Notes: generated by a model from the sequence alone, not told the origin. A DNA stretch of 64,000 bases from Micromonospora sp. M71_S20 (GCF_003664255.1 NZ_RCCV01000002.1:436501-500500), one strand, 5' to 3'; shown: positions 44,730-55,050, counted from the first letter of the stretch. Numbers and translations: made by a program.

Positions 44730-45467
44730 ATGAGGCACGGTGAGTTCCGCCATCCACGGCTGGTCGCGGTCTACGACGCCGAGTGCCCCTGGTCGCGTGA
44801 CGACGACTGGTTTCTCGCCGTCGTCGGCGGGACGCCCGCCGCGCGGGTCCTCGACCTGGGCTGCGGCACGGGGCGGCTCGCCCTCGCCCTGGCCGAGGCC
44901 GGCCACGCCGTCACCGGCGTCGACCCGGCCGGCGCGTCGCTGGACGCCGCCCGCGCCAAGCCGGGCGCCGAGCGGGTGACGTGGGTCGAGGGCACCTCGG
45001 CCGTACTGGCGGACCGGTCGTTCGACGTGGCGGTGCTGACCAGCCACGTCGCGCAGTTCCTCGTGGACGACGACGATTGGGCCCGTACGCTCGCCGACCT
45101 GGCCCGGGCGCTGGTGCCCGGCGGCCGGCTGGCGTTCGACTCGCGCGACCCGGCGGACCGGCGGTGGGAACGCTGGAACCCGGTCGACTCGCGGCGACGG
45201 ATCACGCTCCCCGACGGCGAGGTGGTCCGGGCGTGGACGGAGGTCCACACGGTGTCCGGCGGGCGGGTCGACTTCACCCACCACTACCTCTTCACCGACG
45301 GCGAGGAGCTGCTCAGCTCGGCCACCCTGCGCTTCCGCACCGAGGAGGAGTTGCGCGGCCCGCTGGGGTCGGCCGGGTTCGTCGTGGACCGGATCCACGG
45401 CGGCTGGGGCGGGGAGCCGGTGGGCCGGGGCGACGGCGAGTTCCTCGTCCTCGCCCACCGGCAGTGA
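44730..45467 (+). CDS. class I SAM-dependent methyltransferase
   Basis: A 245-residue methyltransferase with VLDLGCGTGRLALALA (SAM motif I), GVDPAG (motif II) and FDVAVLTSHV. The second half is beta-rich. Substrate unknown. Only 34 bases follow the LysR gene, so it may be co-transcribed. No ribosome binding site is clear at the ATG 44730. Confidence 0.85.
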   Translation: MRHGEFRHPRLVAVYDAECPWSRDDDWFLAVVGGTPAARVLDLGCGTGRLALALAEAGHAVTGVDPAGASLDAARAKPGAERVTWVEGTSAVLADRSFDVAVLTSHVAQFLVDDDDWARTLADLARALVPGGRLAFDSRDPADRRWERWNPVDSRRRITLPDGEVVRAWTEVHTVSGGRVDFTHHYLFTDGEELLSSATLRFRTEEELRGPLGSAGFVVDRIHGGWGGEPVGRGDGEFLVLAHRQ

Positions 45468-45501
45468 TCTCCGGTTGGCGCGCCCTGCCTACCGTGGAGA
45501 C

Positions 45502-45864
45502 ATGGCGAACGCGACGTACGACCGCAAGGAGCAGTTCCAGCAGATCCAGAGCGGCCTGCTCCACGGAGAACAGATCATCGCCGTCTACGACGCCGTCGGC
45601 ACCGGCACCGGCTTCATCGGCCTGACCGACCGGCGCGTCATCATCCAGGACCGCTCGTTCGTCGGCAAGCGGTACGCCATCACCAGCATCCCGTACTCGA
45701 AGATCACCAGCGTCAGCGTGGTCAGCAACAAGTCGTGGGGCGGCTCGTTCTTCTCCACCGGGGCCATCGCGATCCACGTCGGCACGCACACCTACGAGGT
45801 GGAGTTCCGGGGCTCCGACAAGAGCCACCACGTGCACAACGTGATCCTGCACCACATCAGCTGA
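45502..45864 (+). CDS. bacterial PH-domain protein (YokE-like)
   Basis: A 120-residue protein of the bPH_1/DUF1696 group, a small beta-barrel of unknown function. It has LTDRRVIIQDRSFVGKRY and a Ser-rich strand KITSVSVVSN. ATG at 45502 with GTGGAGAC upstream. Its stop overlaps the ECF42 stop by 8 bases tail to tail, so transcripts interfere. Confidence 0.85.
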   Translation: MANATYDRKEQFQQIQSGLLHGEQIIAVYDAVGTGTGFIGLTDRRVIIQDRSFVGKRYAITSIPYSKITSVSVVSNKSWGGSFFSTGAIAIHVGTHTYEVEFRGSDKSHHVHNVILHHIS

Positions 45865-47098
45865 GCTGGTCGGCGCGCTCCAGCAGGGCGCGGCGCTCCG
45901 CGCCACCGTGGGCGTCGGCGGCCCGTCGGAACAGCGCGGCGGCCCGCTCGCGGTCGCCCCGCCGGGCGGTCAGCTCGGCCTCGGCGGCGACGGCGAGCGG
46001 GTAGCCGTCCAGCGCCCCGCCGGCCCGGGCCGCGGCCAGCAGCGCCAGCCCCGCCGCCGGCCCGTGCGCGTAACCGTGCGCGACGGCGCGGTTCAGCTCG
46101 ACCACCGGCGACGGCTGCCACCGGACGAGCCGGTCGTACGCCTCGGCGATCGCGGCCCAGTCGGTGGCCCCGGCGGACGCGGCGGTGGCGTGGCACGCGG
46201 CGATCCGGGCCTGGAGGGCGTACGGGCCGTCCGCCGGGACCCGCGCGAGGATGCCGACGCCCTCGGCGATCGCGGCGTGGTCCCAGCGGGCGCGGTCCTG
46301 CCGGTCGAGGGTGAGCAGGTTGCCGTCGCGGTCGCGCCGGGCGTCGCGCCGGGAGTGCTGGAGCAGGAAGAGGGCCAGCAGGGCGGCCACCTCGGGCTGG
46401 CCCGGCATCAGCCGGTCGAGCAACCGGGCCAGGCGGATCGCCTCGTCGGCGAAGGCGGGCTCGCCGTCGGCGTCGTAGCCCCGGGTGAAGAGCAGGTACA
46501 GCACGGCGAGGACGCCGGGGAGCCGCTCCGCGAGCATCGGACCGGTCGGCACGCGGTACGGGATGCCGGCGGCGGCGATCTTCGCCTTGGCCCGGGTGAG
46601 CCGCCGGGCCATGGTCGACTCGGTGACCAGGAGGGCCCGCGCGATGTCGGCGGTCGGCACCCCGCAGACCGTACGCAGCGTCAGGGCGACCCGCGCCTCC
46701 AACGCCAGGGCCGGGTGGCAGCAGGTGAAGACGAGCCGCAGCCGGTCGTCCACGATCTCCCCCTCCCCCGCCGTCCCCGGCTGCGGTTCCGGCTCCGGCC
46801 CGGTCAGCGCGAGGACGGCCAGCTCACGCAGCTTGCGCCGCTCGACCGAGGAGCGCCGGAGCACGTCGATCGCGCGGTTGCGGGCCACCGTCATCAGCCA
46901 GCCGCCCGGGTTGGCGGGCACGCCCTCCACCGGCCACCGGGTCAGCGCGAGCGCCGACGCCTCCTGGGCGCAGTCCTCGGCCAGGGTCCAGTCGCCGGTC
47001 ACCCGGATCAGCGTCGCGACGATCCGGGCGTACGAGCCGGTGCTCGCGGCGGCGACGGCGTCGGCCACCGCGAGCCGCCCGGTGGGGCCGTCAGCCAT
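45857..47098 (-). CDS. ECF42-type RNA polymerase sigma factor
   Basis: A 413-residue group-IV sigma factor. Sigma2 (about 15-80) includes DWTLAEDCAQEASALALTRW and VARNRAIDVLRR. Sigma4 (about 125-185) includes LTLRTVCGVPTADIARALLV. A long C-terminal SnoaL-like/TPR-like extension (from about 195) is typical of ECF41/42. Its start overlaps the YCII/DGPF stop by 8 bases. Target promoters are unknown. The DGPF neighbour is the hallmark ECF42 partner. Confidence 0.9.
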   Translation of the reverse strand: MADGPTGRLAVADAVAAASTGSYARIVATLIRVTGDWTLAEDCAQEASALALTRWPVEGVPANPGGWLMTVARNRAIDVLRRSSVERRKLRELAVLALTGPEPEPQPGTAGEGEIVDDRLRLVFTCCHPALALEARVALTLRTVCGVPTADIARALLVTESTMARRLTRAKAKIAAAGIPYRVPTGPMLAERLPGVLAVLYLLFTRGYDADGEPAFADEAIRLARLLDRLMPGQPEVAALLALFLLQHSRRDARRDRDGNLLTLDRQDRARWDHAAIAEGVGILARVPADGPYALQARIAACHATAASAGATDWAAIAEAYDRLVRWQPSPVVELNRAVAHGYAHGPAAGLALLAAARAGGALDGYPLAVAAEAELTARRGDRERAAALFRRAADAHGGAERRALLERADQLS

Positions 47099-47426
47099 CC
47101 AGGCTCACGATCGGGCGCAGTTCGAGCCGTCCCTCACGGGCCATCGGGTGGGCGCGCGCCACCTCGATCGCCTCGTCCAGGTCGGCGCACTCCAGCAGAT
47201 CGAAGCCCACGATCACCTCCTTGGTCTCGGCGAACGGGCCGTCGGAGAGCAGCAACTCCCCGTTGCGGACGCGGACCGTGGTGGCCGCCGTCGTCTCTGC
47301 CAGGGCGTCACCCGTCAGCCGCCGGCCCCGGGCGTCGTTCTCCGCGACCCACGCCTCGACGTCCGGCCAGTCGGTCCGGTCGGTGTCCGGCTCGCTGTCG
47401 GTGCAGACGAACATCAGGTACTTCAT
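47091..47426 (-). CDS. DGPF/YCII-domain protein (ECF42 partner)
   Basis: A 111-residue YCII-superfamily protein with the DGPF signature in LLSDGPFAETKEVIVGF and the start MKYLMFVCTD. ECF42 sigma genes normally lie beside one or more DGPF genes, which influence the sigma-dependent response. ATG at 47426 with GAGGAGC upstream. Translational overlap with the sigma gene. Confidence 0.93.
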   Translation of the reverse strand: MKYLMFVCTDSEPDTDRTDWPDVEAWVAENDARGRRLTGDALAETTAATTVRVRNGELLLSDGPFAETKEVIVGFDLLECADLDEAIEVARAHPMAREGRLELRPIVSLDG

Positions 47427-47612
47427 GCCGCTCCTCGATGTCGGGTTCTCACCAGGGTGACGAACGGGCGACCCGGTTCCGGACAACGCGCGACCGCCGA
47501 TCTCAGAATCTCGCGCTGTCACAGACGGGCGTTGACACCCATGGTGTTCCACCCGTCGGCCACGACGCCTGGCGGGGCGGCGGAGGGCGGGTTGGCGACG
47601 GCCTTCGCGCCC

Positions 47613-48634
47613 TCACTGCTGGTCGAGCAGGAACGGCACGTCCGGGCAGCTCAGGCACACGAAGACGCGCAGCGCGCCGTGCCGGCCCACGACCACTCCG
47701 GTCGGCTCGTACGGGTCGTCGTCCGGATCGCCGTCCGTCCGCGTCGGCTGCCAGCGCCCGGTGCCCCGCTCGGAGGAGGCGATGACGAGTGCCAACGTGG
47801 TGGGGCCGGCGCAGCGGGGGCACGGCGTCGGGCGCAGGTCGGTGAGGCTCCAGTCGGCGTAGCCGCCGACCTTCCAGCCGGGCGCCATGAAGGTGTCGAC
47901 GTAGTCGTCGTCGTACTCACCCTCCTCGTCCTTCTCGTCGACAAGCGTCCGCAGGCCCGCCGGCAGCTCCTGCGGGTACGGGTACTCGACGACCCGTTCC
48001 GGGTGCAGCCGGCACGGCCGGGGCACGTACTCGTCGTTGCCGACCTCGCGCGCGGCGGCTCCGCGAGGAGGTCGGTCAGGTCGGCCTCCCGCCGCCAGCG
48101 CAGCTCCACCGTCGGCCCCCACGGGCCCTCGGAGTGCTCGAACGGGCACCACAACACCTGCAACAGGTCCGCCCCGCCGGGGCGGGGCAGGTCGGGGACG
48201 TCCTGCGCGCGCAACTGCGCCAGCGCGACCATCGGGTTCGGTACGGGGTGCGGTCGCGGCACGTACCGGTGGCCGACGACCGGGCCGCCCCCGCGCGAGC
48301 CCCAGCCGGTAAAACCCGGGCCGACCAGGGTGGCGACCTCCCGGTGCAGCTCGACCTCGCCCTCGGCCAGGACGTGCGACTGCCTGCGCCCGCGCTCCGC
48401 CGCCCGCATCCGGTTCACCAGCTCGGCCGGGATCGGCACCTCCTCGTGCACCATGTGCGGCGCCTCGCAGGTGGGCCAGGGCTCGTTGGCCGGCCAGCGC
48501 AGCGGCCCGCCGACGTGGCTCCCGGCGGCCGTGACCGCCCCCCGGCGCGGGTGCAGCCGGGTCGCCGTACGGCCGAGCTTCTCCAGCCCGGCGTAGCGGG
48601 CGAGCACGTCGGGCGGGAGGGGCGGGGTGATCAT
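47613..48634 (-). pseudogene. DUF1963/YwqG-like gene disrupted by a frameshift
   Basis: The N-terminal two thirds read in one frame from ATG 48634 (SHVGGPLRWPANEPWP, DLLQVLWCPFEHSEG). The C-terminal third continues in the frame ending at 47613 (LPAGLRTLVDEKDEEGEYDD, PTPCPRCAGPTTLALVIA). The switch happens inside a CG-repeat near 48046-48062 and needs one missing base. Without it the first frame would run on as Thr/Arg-rich nonsense. The function of the family is unknown. Could be a sequence error or a true lesion. Confidence 0.75.
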
Positions 48635-48736
48635 GGCGAGATCGTAGGCCGCCGACGGTCGCACGGTCAGCCGGTGCCGACGACGTCGCAGGGGTGTCAA
48701 CACCGGCCCTCTACACGCGCAACCCGCACGGCAGCG

Positions 48737-49243
48737 TCAGCGGTGCCGCCTGCCCAGCCGCCATCCCGCCGCCGTCCAGCACGTCCCCCAGAGCAGGAAG
48801 AACGGCGACCACAGCAACAGGTCCCACCACGCCAGGTCGCGGGCCAGGGCGGCGTGCCCGACCGGAGGCGGCCGGACGCCGGTCAGCAGCAGCGCGTCAC
48901 CGACCAGGCCGTGCCCCAGCGCCCCGACCGAACGGGCGATCATGAGGATGCCGAGCGTCCAGGTGACCGCCAGCAGCAGCCGGCGCGGCAGGGCGGCCCG
49001 CCACGGGCGCAGGGTGGCCAGCGCGACCACGACGCCGACGACCGCGGCGGCGGCCAGCACCCAGTGGCTCGCCACGAACAGCGGATCACGGGCGAGGAGC
49101 CGTTCGCGCAGCTCCGGCGGGAGCGGGTCCTTGTCGGCCAGCGCGTTGGCCCCCAGCGCCTGCGCGAGCTTCATCGTCCCGTAGGCCGACGCGCACGCCG
49201 CCGCGCCGTACGCGCCCACCCGCGCCCGGTCAGTGCGCGGCAC
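48737..49243 (-). CDS. membrane protein, four helices (DUF3995-like)
   Basis: A 168-residue protein with four hydrophobic segments (about 10-28, 57-78, 86-110, 136-156). The pattern, with YGTMKLAQALG near the start, resembles the DUF3995 group. Start ATG at 49243 lies inside the 3' end of the preceding gene (14-base overlap), so the two form a small operon. Function unknown. Confidence 0.75.
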   Translation of the reverse strand: MPRTDRARVGAYGAAACASAYGTMKLAQALGANALADKDPLPPELRERLLARDPLFVASHWVLAAAAVVGVVVALATLRPWRAALPRRLLLAVTWTLGILMIARSVGALGHGLVGDALLLTGVRPPPVGHAALARDLAWWDLLLWSPFFLLWGTCWTAAGWRLGRRHR

Positions 49244-49691
49244 GTCTCGTCGCCACCACGTAGGACCGGATCATCGCCACGAGCAGCCCGATCATGACGA
49301 GCCCGAGGACCCCGTGGTACCACTGCCAGCCCACGCCGAGGCCCACGAACCCGTCCACCACCATGATCGTCGCGCCGGCCCCGACGGCCAGCAGCATGCC
49401 CGCCAGCGCCAGCAGCATCAGGGGCCTCGGCACCCGGCGCCCCGGCGCCGTGACCGTGGCGAGGGCCAGGCAGGCGCCCGCCACCCCCGACGCGGTCGCC
49501 GACCACTGCGCGGTCGCCACGCCCATCATGTCGCGGGCGTAGCGTTCGTGCTCGGCAGCCGGGACGACCGGGCCGCCCGGGAAACCGAGCCGGGAGTCGA
49601 GAGCGAAGGCAGCCTTGCCCACGGCGTACGCGAGGAAGAGCACCGCCACCGCGTAGGCCGGCCATCGCCGCGCACCAGGAGAAGCGTCCAT
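49230..49691 (-). CDS. membrane protein, four helices (paralogous pair)
   Basis: A 153-residue protein with hydrophobic helices at about 13-28, 64-82, 92-112 and 122-144. General layout resembles the downstream protein, suggesting an ancient duplication (similarity judged by eye). Probably inner-membrane. Function unknown. ATG at 49691. Confidence 0.75.
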   Translation of the reverse strand: MDASPGARRWPAYAVAVLFLAYAVGKAAFALDSRLGFPGGPVVPAAEHERYARDMMGVATAQWSATASGVAGACLALATVTAPGRRVPRPLMLLALAGMLLAVGAGATIMVVDGFVGLGVGWQWYHGVLGLVMIGLLVAMIRSYVVATRRAAH

Positions 49692-49775
49692 GGCCTCGAC
49701 GCTAGGTCCGACGGGCCGCGCGCCGACTCCCGAGCGCGAGGGGACCGCCTCCCCCCTGGGAGGGAGCGCGGTGCG

Positions 49776-49958
49776 TCAGGCCGGGCACGGCCGGGGCTGG
49801 CGCCAGTTCACGGCCCGCATCTCGTACCGGTCGAGAGGGCTGAAGGGCGCGCCTCCACCGGTGATCATCGCGGCGTGGAGGCGCGCCCTGCCGACGGTGT
49901 CGGCCGTGGAGGGATCCCGTGCGACCCGCTCCAGTTGCCAATATTCCGTAGTTGCCAT
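49776..49958 (-). CDS. possible 60-residue protein, unsupported family
   Basis: A short open frame, MATTEYWQLERVARD at the start and a Trp/Arg-rich end, with G/C-biased third positions. Starting ATG 49958 lies in the Nur-box region and no ribosome binding site is clear. An alternative upstream ATG would overlap the operator. It may be a real short protein or chance. Confidence 0.3.
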   Translation of the reverse strand: MATTEYWQLERVARDPSTADTVGRARLHAAMITGGGAPFSPLDRYEMRAVNWRQPRPCPA

Positions 49959-49968
49959 CACTTTGCAA
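49952..49968 (+). promoter_or_regulatory. Nur-box-like operator upstream of sod
   Basis: TTGCCA-N5-TTGCAA, one mismatch from the Streptomyces Nur consensus TTGCAA-N5-TTGCAA. It lies 45 bases before the start codon. Nur-nickel represses the Fe-type SOD gene when a Ni-SOD is available. Confidence 0.55.
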
Positions 49969-50013
49969 TAAGGCATACTGACCGGGAGAGCCTCCACTCG
50001 CGAAAGGGTCCCC

Positions 50014-50640
50014 ATGGCCGTCTACCAGCTCCCCGACATGCCCTACGACTACGGGGCGCTCGAACCCGCCATGAGCGGTCAGATCCTGGAGCTGCACCAC
50101 AGCAAGCACCACGCCGCGTACGTCAAGGGCAGCAACGACGCCCTCGACCAGCTCGCCGAGGCCCGCGACAAGGGCGACTACTCGGCGCTGGTCGGCCTGG
50201 AGAAGACGCTCGCCTTCAACCTCTCCGGGCACGTCCTGCACTCGATCTTCTGGAACAACCTCTCTCCGGAGGGCGGCGACCGCCCCGACGGCGAGCTGGC
50301 CGCCGCCATTCAGGAGCACTTCGGCTCGTTCGACGGCTTCGCCGGGCAGCTCTCCGCCGCCACGAAGAGCGTGCAGGGCTCCGGATGGGGCGTCCTGGCG
50401 TGGGAGCCGCTGGCGCAGCGCCTCATCGTCGAACAGGTCTACGACCACCACGGCAACGTCGGCCACGGCTCGACGCCGATCCTGGTCTTCGACGCCTGGG
50501 AGCACGCCTACTACCTTCAGTACAAGAACGTGCGTCCGGACTACGTCGACCGCCTCTGGGACCTGGTCGACTGGGCCGACGTCGCCAGGCGCTTCCACGC
50601 CGCGCGCGCCGCCGGCAACCCGCTCACCGTGGCGCCCTGA
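50014..50640 (+). CDS. sodA: Fe/Mn superoxide dismutase
   Basis: Converts superoxide to oxygen and hydrogen peroxide. The 208-residue enzyme has metal ligands H28 ([12 protein letters not shown]), H76, D160 and H164 ([12 protein letters not shown]). H145 in VYDHHGN occupies the position often cited for Fe-type mycobacterial SOD, so Fe rather than Mn is plausible. The upstream Nur-like box points the same way, as Streptomyces sodF is Nur-controlled. ATG at 50014. Confidence 0.96.
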   Translation: MAVYQLPDMPYDYGALEPAMSGQILELHHSKHHAAYVKGSNDALDQLAEARDKGDYSALVGLEKTLAFNLSGHVLHSIFWNNLSPEGGDRPDGELAAAIQEHFGSFDGFAGQLSAATKSVQGSGWGVLAWEPLAQRLIVEQVYDHHGNVGHGSTPILVFDAWEHAYYLQYKNVRPDYVDRLWDLVDWADVARRFHAARAAGNPLTVAP

Positions 50641-50774
50641 TGGGCGGCCGACCCGGGACCCGGACTGGCCAGAGCATGGAGGACGTCGCGCGGGAACTGG
50701 CCCTGCACATCGCGGCCGTCAGCGGCGGGCCGCCCGCCCGATGACCAGGTGAGGCTCCGGCTACCTTCGACCCC

Positions 50775-51110
50775 ATGACGGTGGCCCGCTCCATCCTGCT
50801 GTTCCTGCTCGCCGCGCTCGCCGAGATCGGCGGGGCCTGGCTCGTGTGGCAGGGCTGGCGCGAGAACCGGGGGCTGCTGTGGGTGGCGGCCGGGGTCATC
50901 GCCCTCGGGTTCTACGGCTTCGTCGCCACCTTCCAGCCCGACCCGAACTTCGGCCGCATCCTGGCCGCGTACGGCGGCGTCTTCGTCGCCGGCTCCCTCG
51001 CGTGGGGCATGGTCGTCGACAAGTTCCGCCCCGACCGCTACGACCTCGTCGGCGCGGCCCTCTGCCTGGTCGGGGTCGCCGTCATCATGTACGCCCCACG
51101 CAGCGGCTGA
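50775..51110 (+). CDS. YnfA/UPF0060 family membrane protein
   Basis: A 111-residue, four-helix protein of the small drug/metal-resistance-like YnfA family. It has [18 protein letters not shown] and the [19 protein letters not shown] pair that typify it. Function unproven. ATG at 50775. Co-directional with sod, 134 bases away. Confidence 0.9.
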   Translation: MTVARSILLFLLAALAEIGGAWLVWQGWRENRGLLWVAAGVIALGFYGFVATFQPDPNFGRILAAYGGVFVAGSLAWGMVVDKFRPDRYDLVGAALCLVGVAVIMYAPRSG

Positions 51111-51150
51111 ACCACGGGCGGTGTCGGACTCCGCCACTAGGCTGCGCGCC

Positions 51151-51546
51151 ATGATCACAAGACCCACCGAGAAGTGGGGCCGCAGTGTGCGGGAGCAGCG
51201 GGCCGCGATCGCGGCGGGCACCCTCACCGAGGACGCCGCGTACGCCCTCCGCCTCTGGCCCGAACCCTTCATCACCGCCGTCGACACCGTTCTCGACGCC
51301 TACGAGACGGACGTACGCTCGCTCTCCTCGCCCTCCGACGAGGAGGTCTTCGCCGCGGTGGAGCGGGTGGTCATCGCCCTCAACGCCGTCAACGACGAGC
51401 ACGGCAGGATCGAGACGGGGGAACGCGAGGACCTGTGCGAGCACATCGACGTCGTGCTGACGAGCGCGGGCCAGGACGTCGAGGCGCTCACCTCCCGGCG
51501 CGGCGTCGGACGGCACGAACTCACCGACGGGTGGCGCGACTGGTAG
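51151..51546 (+). CDS. uncharacterised acidic protein
   Basis: A 131-residue soluble protein without recognised family. The pattern is largely helical and acidic (DTVLDAYETDVRSLSSPSDE, DLCEHIDVV). ATG at 51151. An upstream in-frame ATG at 51121 would add ten residues. No membrane or signal sequence. Function unknown. Confidence 0.6.
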   Translation: MITRPTEKWGRSVREQRAAIAAGTLTEDAAYALRLWPEPFITAVDTVLDAYETDVRSLSSPSDEEVFAAVERVVIALNAVNDEHGRIETGEREDLCEHIDVVLTSAGQDVEALTSRRGVGRHELTDGWRDW

Positions 51547-51585
51547 GGGCCGCCGAGCGCGGGAACGTCGCGCTCACCGGCACCT

Positions 51586-52058
51586 TCAGTGCGGTGACCG
51601 GGTCTCCGGAACCCGAGGCGGGCAGTCGACGGACACCGGGGCGATCTCGCGGGGTCCACTGGTCTCCGACCCACGTCGAACCGGACGCAGACGCTGTAGT
51701 GCGTCGTCCTCTCGCCGAGCCAGGTATTGGAGGCGGCGCCCACCATCGCCACCTCCACCCTGGCCAGCAGCCCCACACCGTGATCGTCGGAATTGTGGAC
51801 CGAGGAGGCGAGTTGCTCGCCCTCGGTCAGGGCGACGAGCCGGTTGAGCACCGACTCGTTGCTCGCCCAGCCGCTCAGGCTGTGCGAGTCGGTCGCCCAC
51901 GCCTCGGTCTCGCGGGCGACCTGCTCGGCCCTCTCCAGGACCCGGTCCCGGGCTGTGTCGTGGCTCGAACGGGCGCATCCGGCGGAGGACAGCACGACGA
52001 GGCAGGCCAGCAGAGCACCGAGCCCGACGTTGCCCGTCGCCCTCCGGAGGCACCCGAT
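51586..52058 (-). pseudogene. lipoprotein gene disrupted by a frameshift
   Basis: One frame carries a signal peptide and lipobox LSSAGC (Cys near 51977), then RDRVLERAEQVARETEAW and VCVRFDVG. A -1 base change near 51668-51675 is needed to enter the frame SETSGPREIAPVSVDCP that ends with TGA at 51586. Without it the first frame would run antisense through the neighbouring gene. No ordinary start codon lies upstream of the signal peptide in this frame, so the 5' end is uncertain. Family unknown. Confidence 0.6.
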
Positions 52059-52100
52059 ACCGGGTTGCCCGCCTCCCGCCCCTGCGGCAGCCTGCACGGC

Positions 52101-52595
52101 ATGATCGAGACGCGGGTGCTCAGCGGGGGCGACTGGAAGATGTGGCGGGAACTGCGGCTCGCCGCGCTGGCGGAGGCGGCGTACGCGTTCGGCTCCCAGC
52201 TCGCGGACTGGCAGGGCGACGGCGACCGCGAGGAACGCTGGCGCGGTCGGCTGGCCATCCCCGGCTCTCACAACATCCTGGCGATGCTGAACGGGCAGCC
52301 CGTCGGGATGGCCAGTGGGGTGCCGACCGGGCAGGACGGCGTCGTCGAGCTGATCTCGATGTACGTCGCCCCGGCGGGACGTGGCCGGGGCGTGGGCGAC
52401 CACCTCGTGCGGGCGATCGAGCAGTGGGCACGGCAACTGGGCTCGGCGACGTTGCGGCTGGCCGTCGTGGAGGGCAACAGCAACGCCTGGGCGCTCTACC
52501 AGCGGCACGGCTTCCGGGACACGGGTGAGCCGGGTGACCTCATGCCCGACGGCGTGCGCCGGGAGCACATCCTGACCAAGAGCCTCGCCAGCTAG
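52101..52595 (+). CDS. GNAT family N-acetyltransferase
   Basis: A 164-residue acetyltransferase with motif A YVAPAGRGRGVGDHLVRAI (acetyl-CoA loop) and YQRHGFRDTGE near the end. Substrate unknown; the type is common among peptide or antibiotic acetyltransferases. ATG at 52101 without a strong ribosome binding site. Confidence 0.88.
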   Translation: MIETRVLSGGDWKMWRELRLAALAEAAYAFGSQLADWQGDGDREERWRGRLAIPGSHNILAMLNGQPVGMASGVPTGQDGVVELISMYVAPAGRGRGVGDHLVRAIEQWARQLGSATLRLAVVEGNSNAWALYQRHGFRDTGEPGDLMPDGVRREHILTKSLAS

Positions 52596-52699
52596 GGGTC
52601 GGCCGTCGGTCGCGCCCGCCGTCAGGCCGGCCGCAGCGCGGGGCGGGACGGGCCGCCGAGAGCACCCGCCGACCGCACGTGAGGAGGTAGCGTCCCGCC

Positions 52700-53638
52700 A
52701 TGCGCGTGAAGCTCGGCCGCCCCGACCTGGACGCGTACGCCGACCGGTTCGACGTCCCGCCCGCGGCCGAGGGCTTCAGCGTCACGTTCCTCGGCACCGC
52801 CAGCCTGCTCTTCGACGACGGCGACACCGCGATCATGACCGACGGGTTCTTCTCCCGGCCGTCCCTGCCCAGGGTCGCCCTGGGCAAGCTCGCACCCGAC
52901 GACGCGCGCATCGGCTCCGCGCTCACCCGGCTGGGACTGCACCACGACGCTGGTGGTCACCGGCTTGCGGCCGTGATCCCGGTACACACCCACTTCGACC
53001 ACGTCCTGGACTCCGCGACCGTCGCCCTACGCACCGGTGCGGTGCTCACCGGTGGCCCGTCCGCGGCCTGGGTCGGCCGAGGGGCCGGTCTCACCGACGA
53101 CCGCATCCAGGTCGTCACGCCCCGCGAACCGGTGACCCGGGGCCCCTTCACCCTGACGTTCGTTGAGTCCACGCACTGCCCACCGGATCGCTTCCCCGGC
53201 ACCATCACCGCACCCGTGGTGCCCCCGGCCAGAGCCGCCGCCTACCGGTGCGGTGAGGCGTGGTCGGTGTTCGTCGCACACACGAGCGGCCGGACGGCCC
53301 TGGTCCAGGGCAGCGCCGGCTACCTGCCGGGAGCGCTGGACGGATGCCGGGCCGATGTGGTCTACCTGGGCGTCGGCCAGCTCGGCGGGCAGCACGAGGA
53401 CCACATCCGCACCTACTGGTCCCAGACCGTACGCGCCGTCGGGGCCCGGCGCGTGGTCCTCGTCCACTGGGACGACTTCTTCCGCCCGCTCGACCGGCCG
53501 CTCCGCGCCCTGCCGTACGCGGGCGACGACCTCGACCTCACCATGCGCGTCCTCACCCGGCTGGCCGACCAAGACCGGGTCGCGCTGCACCTGCCGACCG
53601 TGTGGCGCCGGGAGGATCCCTGGGCGGGACTCCGGTGA
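52700..53638 (+). CDS. MBL-fold metallohydrolase
   Basis: A 312-residue protein of the metallo-beta-lactamase fold: VHTHFDHV (metal HxHxDH), SFVESTHCP-type second set in FVESTHCPPD, and a late HWDDFF. Likely a phosphodiesterase or lactonase-like hydrolase. Not a classic beta-lactamase. ATG at 52700 with GGAGG upstream. A short spacer before ychF contains a fragment resembling a tRNA D-arm only. Confidence 0.87.
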   Translation: MRVKLGRPDLDAYADRFDVPPAAEGFSVTFLGTASLLFDDGDTAIMTDGFFSRPSLPRVALGKLAPDDARIGSALTRLGLHHDAGGHRLAAVIPVHTHFDHVLDSATVALRTGAVLTGGPSAAWVGRGAGLTDDRIQVVTPREPVTRGPFTLTFVESTHCPPDRFPGTITAPVVPPARAAAYRCGEAWSVFVAHTSGRTALVQGSAGYLPGALDGCRADVVYLGVGQLGGQHEDHIRTYWSQTVRAVGARRVVLVHWDDFFRPLDRPLRALPYAGDDLDLTMRVLTRLADQDRVALHLPTVWRREDPWAGLR

Positions 53639-53791
53639 CGCGGGGACACCGCCGGCACGCCGCCGACCGGTGACACGGCCGGGCGTATCCCACGTCGGCG
53701 TAGCTCAACGTGGGGTTGCGGAACCGCTCGGTTGTGTCCAGGGCGATTCACCCAGCAGGTCACGGCAGGCCGTCGGGCGGACCGACCGGGT

Positions 53792-54877
<1,086 letters not shown>

Positions 54878-54946
54878 GACGAGCCAGCTTACGCCGATGC
54901 CCCGCACCCCGGTTCAGGCAGGCCGGTGCACCGGCCCCACGCCCGA

Positions 54947-54998
54947 CCGATCTTGGTACGAGACTGCCCCTTCAGGGGCGCTCCCGTACCAAGATCGG
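54947..54998. repeat. GATC-ended palindromic element C
   Basis: Fourteen-base perfect outer arms (54947-54960 with 54985-54998) and an inner 5-base-pair stem (54966-54970 with 54975-54979). Arm starts CCGATCTTGG. It lies 53 bases past the S51 peptidase stop and upstream of ychF, suitable as a terminator. Confidence 0.75.
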
Positions 54999-55050
54999 CC
55001 CGGAGGACCGGGCCGGCCCGGAGGACCGGGCCGGGGTCGGGTGAGCCGGC

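Larger units (their letters stand above)
49692..50013. other. 322-base intergenic region before sod
   Basis: Contains the Nur-box-like site (49952-49968) and the sod promoter at its right end. A possible small minus-strand gene fills 49776-49958. The rest shows nothing else identifiable. Confidence 0.4.

Noticed and set aside
53699..53760. tRNA-like fragment (GGCGTAGCTCAAC) in the MBL-ychF spacer
   Set aside because: Only the D-arm is suggestive. No matching acceptor, anticodon or T arms could be paired, so no tRNA is claimed.
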